In this document: positions 39,201 through 51,200 of the stretch, piece after piece
Numbering within the stretch: position 1 is the first letter of the stretch
Layout of the letters: every line of letters starts with the position of its first letter
Source: Ophthalmolycus amberensis
Lineage: Eukaryota > Chordata > Actinopteri > Perciformes > Zoarcidae
Assembly (NCBI GenBank): GCA_024529925.1
Contig: JAFEUB010000911.1
Location: forward strand, 625,001-689,000
DNA: 64,000 nt
Reading direction: 5' to 3'
Translations under genes and position numbers: made by a program
The notes under the pieces: generated by a model
Told to the model about the DNA's origin: nothing
What the model saw: only the letters and a program-made list of their open reading frames with translations
Databases searched by the model: none

Positions 39201-42200
39201 TGCCAACATTTGATACGGCTATATATAGCGATGTTAGAGAATTGTGTTTTTAAAAGCCACATATTCCTTCACAGTAGCCACTTTTAGATAGTCCAGCACT
39301 GAGACGCATTTATTTGCCTCGTAAAACAGAGAACAGGTGTAAAAGCCACTCTTTGTCTGACGCTAATTGAGCTGGAAAAAAACGAGTTGAAACAGAGTTT
39401 CTATTTATTTTCTTTCACTCTGCGTTTCAGCACTGTACAGAGCTTTAATTAAGTTAACAACCAGCTGCCCGTCCACAACCCTGCGGCAAACACACACCGA
39501 GACGCTGAGGGAATGCGCAAGAAGAAAACTTTCTGTCGCCTCCGACTTTCTCTGCAATCACTCATTTTGAACGCAAATATGGCCGATCCCACGACCGCAA
39601 GCGTTTGTCAAGGTTTGTTTACTTCGTCAGACGAGTTCACAAAGCACAAGATGCTTGTTTGATGTAGTGCAGTAGTGCAGTGGTGAAGGGAAACTGTTTG
39701 CCTTGGTTAACAAGCAGTGGCGGCTGGTCAATAGAGGGCCATGGGGCATGGCCCCACCATGAGCCACACAAAAAAATTAAAAAAATAAAAATTATAATAA
39801 TCATAAATTATTCAAATTGTCAATATTTGTGTTTTTGAACTATGGAATGTACCCAGTAATGTGTGTAAAATATGATATCTGCGCAAAATATATGCTTTTC
39901 CTGTTCGTCCTCTCTGCCTGTGTGCTCGTCTGCTCGTGCTCTCTGCCTGTGTGCACGACACTCTGAGAACGCGCAGCTTGGGGGGCCTAATCGTTTTGGC
40001 CCAAAAGAGGCGGGTCTATGAAGCAGTTTAGCCAATTGCTGATTCAAGATATAAATGAGTGACATACAATTTAGCCAATCAGCGCCCTCAAATAGATTCA
40101 GCGTGGGGCCAGAACGATCTGGCCCATAGCTGCGCGTTCTCGTCAGGAGAAGTTTCTACGCGCGAGCGCCAGCGCGAGCACTCCTCCTCCAACCCCCGTT
40201 TGAGAGGAGAACTTTGGCGGAGATTCTGCAGCCAAAGAGCTGATATCAGATCAGCCTGACCTCACAATCAGACAGCAGACTCGCGGGAAAGGGAAGCAGT
40301 ACATCCGAAGCTTCTGTACCAGCTGTACACCAGACAGGTTTGGCTAGCTGGATGACGTCATGCTAATCATTTATTTAGCTTTTTAAAACAACGGGGACGG
40401 ATCCAGCACGGACAGTTAGAGGAGTGAGGGATGAGGAGGTAAGGAAACATGAGAACACCAGGACACACATGAGAACTCTGTCAAGCTACATATTAGACAA
40501 AGTGAACATCTTTTCTTCTACATAGCTGTCCTCAGTCTCATCTGCTTAACTTGGTCATGGAGGCATCAACATGTAATAGAGATGTTAAATTAACAGTGAA
40601 AACTCATCATAGCTTAATTTAACATCAGTATTCATAATTACACTTCATGTTTACTTCTCCTGATCTTTACCTCCTATAACAAGGTCCATAGGGGCATCTC
40701 AATAAACATGTTATATTATATTATATAAGAGTTATTTACTGATTGTTTTCGTGTTGGAATAAATGTTAAATATTTAACTGCCAAGTAATAATGAGTGTTT
40801 GATACTTACATTTTTTTTGCATTAAATCATACTGGGACGTTTGCTGAAATTGATAGGATGGCCCTACCTAGAACATTTTCCACCAGCCGCCACTGTTAAC
40901 AAGTAACATAATAAGGCATTTAACCTTTTTCCTATTGTTCAGGCACTCCACTGTGAACAGTGGATGTGTGTCATTTTCACACTTCTAAATGCCATTTTCA
41001 GATTTCGCTGATTCAGAGTGGGCATAATCTTACTCCCAGGTTTGAGAAATGAAATCTGTATCCATATTACAACGAGGTAAAAGCAGGATTTCCCAACTTT
41101 CTTCTTTCTTTCTTCTTTCTACATAAAGACACTTTCCTCCCCGTGCTTTTCCTTCCTTCACTCTCACAGCGAGCGATCTTCCGCTCTCTGTTCGTCTCCC
41201 TCGTCGCGCAGCACTCTGGGGCTTGTTAGCAACGGCATCGGTGATTAAAGACTGCAGGTAATTAGATACACATGACACCATTCTGACTGACTGGCTGACT
41301 GATGAGCCGGCAGACGAGCCCAATGTTTCAGGATTATTGCTCACAGTCACAATTCTCCCCCACTCGTTATTCCAGACAGATGTGAATGATTTTGAGTTTC
41401 TGCTCTTCTTCAAAATGAAACGTTACTCTCACCGGAGACGTTCAAATATTCAGGTATTTATGGTAATAAAGTAGGCGTTTTACTATAGTTTGTGTTTTTT
41501 TAAGCCCATAAACCCCCAAGACATAAATTTTTTCATTTACATACCGGTTTACATACTAAACTTTAACATCTACTGGTTTCAGTCCATGTGTTCTGTCTGG
41601 TTTCACACGGATGCTCGATCTGCATATTTCCTGATTTACTCCTTTAACATGTGAGGGCTGTGAGAGGCAGACGAAGGGGCTTTTACACTAAGTGCACACA
41701 AACTAGGGAGACTAGCAGCTCGTCGATGTGAAGCCCGGCTGTCTGAAAACCTCCACCCGGCCTGGCGTGACTGCGTATCTGATGGAGCGATTGACCGTCT
41801 GCCAATTCAACACTTTGCTAATGAGCCGACCAATCACGCAACGGCATATTTAAAAGAAATCAACGTGTTGCAATTTCACATTAATAAAAGGAATCATTTT
41901 GGAATTTTGGCCAAGTTAGAAGAGAAGATCAATACAACCCTCATATCTGTCTATTAAATATAAAACTAGCCAGCAGCCAGGTAGCTTAGCTTACAGCACA
42001 GGGGAGTTAGGACATAAACTAAAATAAAACTCGGAATGGAGTCAAGATGGTTGGTTTCACCTGCCTCCAGCCTTTCAATGAGCTAAGCTAGCCAGCTCCT
42101 GTCTGAAGCCTCATATCGTACAGACATGAGAGTGGTATAAGGCTCGTCATCTAACTCAACCGATTCATCCAAATCTTTGTCCTCATCCTCCCTCACCTCC

Positions 42201-44189
42201 TATATTTATGCTCCTGCTACTTTGACACACACTGTCAATAGACCAACCTCCTGGAAGTTGGGTGGAGTTACTTAATATAGAGCGAAAACAAAAGAAGGAG
42301 TTCCTCTGGCAGGCAATGTAGATTAATGAACGGTCGTTGGGTGCTCTGCTCACACATTCACAGTTCTGTTCTGTCTGATATGGATGTCACAAGAACGATG
42401 CTTCGGTACCAAGTCATTGCTAAAATTCTGAAGAAGTGACCTTACAGAGCAGCCGAGGGAATTCGCATTTTCCCCTATTTTCCCTGATAATGCTCCATTT
42501 TGAAAAACAAGGCTGTGTTGAAATTGGCAGGAGAAAAGTGTAACCTCTGTTAACGTTAGCCGTTAGCAGACGGTGGACAGCACAGTCCTGCAGAGCTAAT
42601 GTTAACGGCGGTAGCATTGAGTTTCATTATGATGCGTTCAAGCTCTATTCAGCAAAAATGACTATTAGGCCAAGGTACATTATAACATTGTCATGATGTG
42701 TTCAAATCTAATCTTGTAAAACTTAGTTTTCAGCAAGACGCCTGAATAGATACAGTTGTTTGATGGAGATGTTGAAAATAGATAGAGAGGGAATTACGAC
42801 GCATTAAACTTCCCACGACGAGCTCAAAGTGTTTTGTCTTAGTTTTTTATCGTGGTATCGAATTGGTTATCGAGAATTGTGGGATTTCCCATTTCCACTC
42901 ATTTCTGGTATTGTGACTTCACTACTCTTCATCTCACTCAACACAGTAAATGCTGAAAGTTGCTGCCGCAGCGAGGGTGAATGGGTAGACATTCACGAGA
43001 GAATATATCCGCCTAAAAAGTTTCTAGATTTGTCGCAAGGCTCTCATTTGAAAAAAAAAAAAAATCACTTAAAAGTTGCCAAATCTAGATAGACAATGAC
43101 AACACTCACTTTAAATAGTTTGGCAACCACTGAGAGAATGAACAAGAGATGACTGCAGTAATGGAAACTTGCTGTACTTCATTAGCTATGGCAGGGTGAA
43201 AATATTGTTGAGAGAGGGCTGTGATGGTTGTCTAAGCAGTGACAGAGATCTGATTTATGAGTCTCCATAAATGAACAGAAGCTTGTTATGACCAGAGGAA
43301 AGAAGATAAATTGGGCAGAGAAATCGGTAACACATCCCATCATCTCGTAGTACCGAGGTATCCTCAAAATAAATACCATCATAACATGGTAGATGTTTCT
43401 TTTCTTTATTTGTCATATTCCTGTCAAAATGGAATATTTAGGTGAGATATAATTTGAGAGAGAATCGTTGCAAAGTGTGAACGATTCACACTTTCTCTTC
43501 AATAAGGGAGAGAAAAGCTTTAGCTTTCATGGAGGTAAACGTTAAGTCTCACAGATGACATTGAGGAAAGAAAAAGGGGATGAGGCGCTCATTCTCAATC
43601 CCCAACATTTACATCTCTCTACTCAATTGCTTGTTCAGTCAGAATAAAAGGACTGAGTAGTATGAGCGACGCTGCCGCGGCAGAATAAGAGAAGAAACAG
43701 AGAACCAGACGATCCAGGAAAAAGTGGACAGATTGACGGCTGATCCGATTGGGTGGAAGTCGAGTGCACAGCGAAGAGCATTTGGGCACCACGTATCCGA
43801 ACAACCAAAAATCACTTTCATTGATGTAACAGTGATGAGCTCTGTTTGGTAACACTGAGCAGAAGCAGCTGCACCCTCCTATTTGCTGTTAGCTGTACGG
43901 TTGTAGTTATTTCCAGTCATGACAGCGCGGATAAACAAGCCTCCCTAAACTCCGTCTGCTTTCTGTCTTAATGTCAAACACTGTGACGATAATTAGCAGA
44001 TGGCTGACGAGTCACAAGGCAAGAAGCTAAATAAATAAATAAAGCTACCCGCTAACTGATGAGAACACAGATAGAACATTTCTGTGTCCCTGGTTGTATC
44101 AGTGTCTCTCCAACAAGTTGTCAAAAGTGCAAGATGTCATCCTGAAAATGAGGCACGGGCGCAGTTAAAGGCCCCACACAACTACGGCT

Positions 44190-44258
<69 letters not shown>

Positions 44259-47200
44259 GTGTTTTCACTGAGCCTATATCACCTAATTAGACCTCAACTG
44301 TGAGGTGTCCAAAATCACTCCCTCATTCACCACTCCCTATTTAATAGATATTCAAGAGATTGACTGAACGACTCGTTCACTTCCGCTCAGTGGAAGTCTT
44401 TTCCTGTGTTTTGCTGTAATTTACTGTCACGCTTGTCTTCTTTCTCTCTCTCCTCTCCTCTCCTCTGATCTCTGTGTTTCACCGAGGGCGGAGCTTACAC
44501 GCAGCTGAGACGGCCCTTTGCAGTCTGCTAGCTTGTTGCTATCGCTACCAAGATTTGCTGCTCTGTTGTCAACAATGTTGGGCTGAAAGAAACGTGCATG
44601 CAGGCCGATATTATCGGTGGTGTTGTAAAAGTAACTAACTAACTGAAGCCTGCTAGCCGCGAGGAAAACCTTGTTTTTGTGGATACAGCACACTTTTAAT
44701 GCACTACAAATAAACCTGTGCTTTTCCTACTGGTCAACATGTCTTCCATTAAAAAAGGCAGAGTTTGGTGACCTCACATGAATCCCAGCATTATTATGCA
44801 CAACAGGTTTTTTCGAGTCCAAAGCAATTAAAAAGGGAAATACAACTTGATTTCATTGAGTCAGCGTTTACAGAAAGCAATCCAATTAAAAATAACCCAC
44901 GTTATTATTTCATAACACTTCCATTCTACTTGCAAAGATTGTGTTTCAAACAACGGCAGCTCTGTGTCATATTGGACGTGCGGCAGCAAGTGCAAACAGG
45001 AAACTAAGTGCTGTCAAATGATGCAACTTTCATAGAATTATTGGCTGCTGAAACACTCCGCCTGCTGCATAACAATGTCTTTGAGTCAGCCGCGATAACC
45101 ACAAACAACACACACAGAATGCGCATACACACGCGCTCATAAATACACGTGCAAACAAGCTCATGCACACTGAGAGCAGGGGGGTCTTCCACAGATGTTT
45201 TCTCAAAAGCCTTTTAGGTTTTTATAATACCTTCAACTTTGTGTCTTTTCCCCTTAGTCACCTCAGTTACACACAGTATACAAATACTAGAAAGGTATCG
45301 CAATACCGTGACGTAAAAACGGTAGAAATACCACATCTTAATGGTACCGGTACTTTAAGAATGACAGTGTTTTAATAGGTGTCGATGTGCGACAGCGGGG
45401 CAGTGCGTTTGTGCAGCGCTCTGCTTTAGAGGACTGCATTGGGATTGGGAACCCGCGGGTTAGCTAGCGCTAACCAGAAGTATGGAGTGAATAAATAAAG
45501 TTTACAAGTAGATAAAAGCAGGTCATGAACCTCGCCGGATGCATGGTCTTTCTTTAAAAAACAAAACAAAACAAAGAAAATAACAACGCGGCTCTAATTA
45601 CTGACCAAATTGGCCGATAACATTAGATTCACCATCTTCTCTTCATCTGTCCAAGCGTCGCACGCGCCATCATGTTTCTCATTAACATGAAACAGACGGA
45701 AAGGAAAAGCAGTCTGGTGGCCTGAGTGACGTTCTCTTCACAAACAAACACCACTTTGACACAACACAGCACTTTCTACAGAACCGAACCCCCCCCCCTC
45801 CGTTTGGGCTGAGCCCGGAATGTTTACAACGCCTGGCACCGCCCCTGAAGGACACCATAGACTAGCACACACACACACACACACACTCCCTGTCTTGCTG
45901 TTTCGGCAGCTTAGGGGCAGAAAGGCCAGCCCTGAAATCAGTGCTAGAGACTGAACTCGGCCAATTAAACCTCAATTACTGACCCATTGTCAGACACTCT
46001 CTCTTTCTCCTCTTCGCCCCTGCTCTTCCATCTCTTTTCTCTCCGTTAGCCTCCACCCCATTTTTAGACTCTGCCACCTCCTGCCTCTCCTTCTGTCAGT
46101 CTCTCCCCTCCCCGCACCTCCTTTTCTTTGAACAATTCTCTCCTCTCCCAGTAAGCGTCTCCATGCTCCCTCTCTCACTCATTAAAGCGGTTCCCAGTCT
46201 TCTCCCCGGAGAGAGGGGGAAGGATAAAAATAGCTCTTCCTCAGCTTCTGCTCGCTGGTTCTGTCTTTCCAGCATGCGTTCCATATATCAAATGACTATG
46301 CTTCCTCATGAAAGCCAGCGTTTCTTCCTCACTGACTCTCCGTCTCTCCATTCTCTTGCTCTGATGCTCCTCGCCCAACCACACTCATACATGTCTCTTT
46401 AAATTCAGTTTGTGGCTGTGCGTTTCCAGCAGCAATGGAGTTGTTGAAACACCCCAAGAGACTGTTACACACACAATGCTACAAGCTAGCGTGGTGTTGG
46501 TATTTTGTTTTAATTTTTCTCTCACTTACACACACACGCACACACACGGTCTAAGACATCTTATTAATTGATGCATGTTCTTATATATTTATGCGACACC
46601 CCCCACAAGATGCATAATCGATAATGAATGAAAAGAAGAAGTCTTTCACAAACTCAATCAGGAGACGTTTAAAGTGTTGCGTTCATGTTCACGTCCAAGA
46701 GTCAGCAGGCCACATGCATCAAACACGTGACTTACAAAGCCCTCTATGTGCGTGACATACACAAATACTTCCCTGTTGTTTAAAACTAGGCCAGATGTTC
46801 ATTATGTTACATCACTAACAGCCACTATAGGCATACCAGACCTGCACAAACATTCACAATCGCGTCAGCTTTTCATGCAACCTGAGCCTGTATGGTTGCT
46901 GTCCGTGGTGCTGATTTTCTGTGCAACCGAAATATAACAACTACGTCAGCGGACTGACGGGCAGCTAAAGCACGGCATGCAAAGTACAATAAGCAATATC
47001 CACATAAAAAATTGCACACTGACTGACATGGGCAGTTCAGTCTTGTCAAAAATAATAATATAAAATAGCCGCTAAAGTTTAGCACTTCGTGTGTGCGGAC
47101 AATTTGTTTGTCATTGAAAGTCCAAATCCCTCGCTTTTCCTCTCCGTACGCAGATCCGGTTTTGACGTCGGCCTGCCAACAAATTTAGTTATAAATTGCT

Positions 47201-48221
47201 TCTGGAGCGGTAGTTAAGTACAGCTGTTTTTTTAACAAAAAAATCCAAATCTCCACCCTCCGTAACTGCACATGCTAATGTTGCTACTTCCTAACGGCGA
47301 TATCAAAAGACGTCGCGTTAATCTGATTGGTGTGAGGCCTAAGGCCACAGCCTTGACTAATCACAGTTTGGCAGCATGACGGCGGCCTCATCTGATTGGT
47401 TAATCCTTCGATATTTTTTTGCCACAGGATGTTTGAAGAGCATGGACAGACGTAGGAGTGCAGTCAAATGTTTCATCATTTAGAGGGGCGCCGTTTCACT
47501 CATTGGAAAAATTCGTAAAACTTTGAACCGAAACTGTTCAACGAAGTGTTTTTATTCAACAATGACGACTACAGTCTGACCTCCTGGAGAATAGCCACCG
47601 CTTAATAAGATCAGCATGAACTGAACATGCACATGTTGTCGCGTCTTAACTGATGTTCCGTATCGGAGCAGTTGTTAATTATAAAATGTTGACAACAGTC
47701 TGTTGTAAAGGCACAATTGTGTCTTAGCACCAGGCAAGATAAAAATGTTATCTACAGCAATTATGTCAAAAGTTAAATCATCTGTAAAAACTGTTTTCGT
47801 TCGCTAGTCTACTACTTCAGTTGATAAATGGATTTTTCCAGACACACACACACACACACACACACACAGCTATTGCGCTAACAACTAAAGATGACTGAGC
47901 AGCGACTAATTAAACCGTCATGGTAGTGCATATTTAAGTGAACAGATCTCTTCCTTACTTAAATACATTTTTGGAACATATAGAGCTGAAGAGGAGGCAA
48001 AGAAGAAAGAAAAACTTACACACACACACACACACAAGTGGACGCACTGGAAGAGCAAATGACCATCTGGCTGCTATGAAAGCGCAGCTTTTTTATCCCG
48101 TTTCCTCATTAGTTAAATTATTTTTTCATCAACGACAGTGATGGGGATAAAAGAGGAGAGGAGGGAAAGGATGAGAGAGAGGAAAAATGGATAGAGCAGG
48201 GAGTAGAGCAAGTGTGGTGAT

Positions 48222-48280
<59 letters not shown>

Positions 48281-51200
48281 AGCAGTTAATGCGATGCCAA
48301 AGGGTATAAACAAATTGCTCACTGGCACAGCAAGACACAGCAATCTAAACTTTCCCCTTTTGAAAAACACTTCAATGTCCCAAAATGCTAAAAATACAGC
48401 ACACCGCAGCAGCAGCTCAGACAGCAGACACACAGAGCATAAAGCTCGCTAGTTTTACGCTTCACAAAAGGCTTCAGAGACAATAAACCGCGAGTCTGTG
48501 TTGAAACAAGATCGCCTGTCTGAAAAACTAGCCGACAAGGCCGAAATAGTTGAGGAACAGGTTGTTTGTTTAGATTCACTTCTTGTGAATTTGTCGTCCC
48601 TTGAAGCAAAAAAACTGCAGATGCAAACGCTATGAAAACAGAATGAACATTCAGAGAGCATCTGTCTAGTCCTCTGAGGTATTTACTGAAAAGGCTTTCT
48701 TAAAGCAGACACTTTGACTTGTCAAATGCTTGGAAAAGCACAGGGGCACCAAAGTGGAACGCAGCCATTATTATTGGCATAAGTGGCATCTGTGTGTGAA
48801 CAGTAAAGATGGCACCAATAAGAAAGGTATATACAGATTTAGAATTTTTTTTTAATCTGCATCTGGATCTCCATCAAAACAGATGTGAAGAACAGACGGA
48901 CGATCAAGTGACACATGAAGCACGTTTTTCCCATTCAAGTCCGTCCAGAACTTGACATGATAAAACTGCGTTAAGCGTTGATAAATCCTTAAAAATAATA
49001 TTTTAGTCTGCTGCCCAATCAAACAACGAGACGGGAGAGGACATCCATTTATGATGTATGAATTGTTCGAAGTATTTTCATTCCAAACTGAGATGAAATC
49101 ATACTGTTTATCAACCTATAACATGTTACATAACATCAAACAGCAAGTCTAGGAAAGTTCTATATTGGATAACCTTCAACAAATGCATTACATGAACTGA
49201 TCAAGAGAATGAATAAATTCACTCACCATCTTTGTCAGCTCTTCTGAAGATCTGTGAACAGAAAGCAAGGCAGTGTAATCAGCATCATTGGAGGTATATT
49301 ATCGGCATATGAACAGCAAGAACGTAGAATAAAAGAGACATAACAGGAGCTCCTTCTGTTCAAGTGTTAAGGAAAGTGACTTTCTAGTTATTAAGCAACT
49401 GCTTAGAGCCTGGGAACAATGACTACTGTAGTTTACGTCTTCTGCTGGCTCTTCTGCAAATTCAATAGAGTGTCATGAGAGTGTGAAACGTAAAAAAGGG
49501 GCAGGAGACATATAGGCTCATATTAAATATACCTCCGCTCTGTTACTGACTTGAAAGCAATAGTTAAGTTGCATGGTTGGCCTTTTTCTCTTTGCCTCAG
49601 TGTTTTTTTTCCCCAAAGGCCACACCTACACCTATGTGGCACTGGGCTGGTGTCTGTCAGAGGATTGGTCCAATTTGCCATTTTACTGTTGGATGCATCC
49701 ATCCATCCATGCTCTCTTCCACTTCCTCGTCCCCCAGGTCTTCTGGATACTCAGTCCCTCCAGTATTTACTCACATACCGAGGGTACCAAGAGTACAGAA
49801 ATGCAGAAAGGCCATAGATACGCATTTGTGTGGTGGTTTAGCAATACGGACACTATCGCATTGTTTAACTATACCTATTATTTAGGGCAGTAGCATACGG
49901 GTTGAGAAAGAAATAACTATAGTTTAGTAAGGGAAAGCAGAAAACAATGTTCGTTCAAGTTATAAAATAAATGTAATAAATATCCACAAAAATCTTCTTC
50001 TTTTTTTAAACTCTTCAATGTTTAGTAGGGGGACATCATTTCCGGTCCCTCGCAGCAAAAGAAAAAAACACCCGACGGGTGTACCGACTGCAACAAATGT
50101 TTCGGTCTTCCGTTCAGTTCGTTCTCTCGCGCATTGCCGCGCAGTCCACGCAAACACTAATGCTGTGTGAACACAGCATAAGTGACGCAGTGCGTCTCAA
50201 CCAGATAAAGTGCAGTGGCGCGTGATAAGACTTGTCAGGAGCCGCGTGACTGAATAGGTTTATTGGCGTAGCGGCGGATAGAACAATGATTATGTACACG
50301 CGCGCGCCAAACAAAGCCGCTGATGTACAAAGAGAGTCATGATTAGGCCTACTTGTCGTGTATACGTGCGCGCCGCATTCTATCCACGAAGGAGCGCGCG
50401 CTGACTTACAGCTTCAGTGAAAGCTTCTCTCCCTGTGGAATTGAGAGTGACAGGTCATGGTGCTTTCATCGGTACTTCAGAGTTTGATGTAAACTATTCC
50501 TGCTGACAACAGCCAGGAGAGAGGGGGGGGGGGGGGGGGTGGGGCGCTGGCGTGGACAGAACGTGAGAGGGAGACGCGCGCTGGAGTTACTCTCCGTGTG
50601 TATAGTGATTTATAGTGGTGTAATTCCTTTCTATATCCTGACGATTGTCAGAGAGGGATTTGTTCATACATCAATCATTGCCCTGATTTATAGAACATCA
50701 TATTCCAAAAAACATGGTGTCAATTGATTTATTTTCATGTCTGTTGGCAGTATTTTCTGATGTATGGAGTGATACAAAGAGATTTGAACCAAGATATTCC
50801 CTCAGTACAAACCTTTGCCCTACAATTTGAACAATTTTGCAATGTATGTCAAATAGTATGAAAATGAGCACATATTTGGTAAGACAATGCCTCATTTGCA
50901 TATTTAAACATGCTTGTCACGCAATTAAATAATTGTCTTAATGCAAGCTATCGATTGGCTGTTTCATGGCAATATCTATTGTTTTTTTTGTTTTGTTTTT
51001 AACCCATTGACCCCTCAACTTGTAAACATACAGACAGAAGTGTTATGCTGTGGGTTATGTTATATTTTACGGGCTGCTGTAGCTGTTCACAGTGAAGGAT
51101 GCAACTGACAGCTTTGAATCGACGCCTTTCCAACCTCCAGTGGGCGGTCCTAAAAAGGATGTTGGTGGGGTATCTCTTAGTATCCTCCATCACACAGCCA

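Larger units (their letters stand above)
21145..49226 (-). other. necab2: necab2 intron 2 (28 kb)
   Basis: Large first-EF-hand intron. No nested protein-coding gene is convincing. It holds most repeats of the window (a complete hAT element at 39.7 kb, a hAT-like remnant at 42.4 kb, teleost dispersed repeats at 33.4, 38.5 and 41.9-42.2 kb, a tRNA-SINE fragment at 32.8 kb) and many microsatellites. Candidate conserved regulatory blocks lie near 29.7-30.1 and 34.8-35.1 kb. The rest is unremarkable AT-rich intron. Confidence 0.8.

Noticed and set aside
49960..50157. Alternative first coding exon of necab2 in the intron 1 CpG block
   Set aside because: The frame has no good in-frame donor leading to exon 2 and encodes no conserved sequence.
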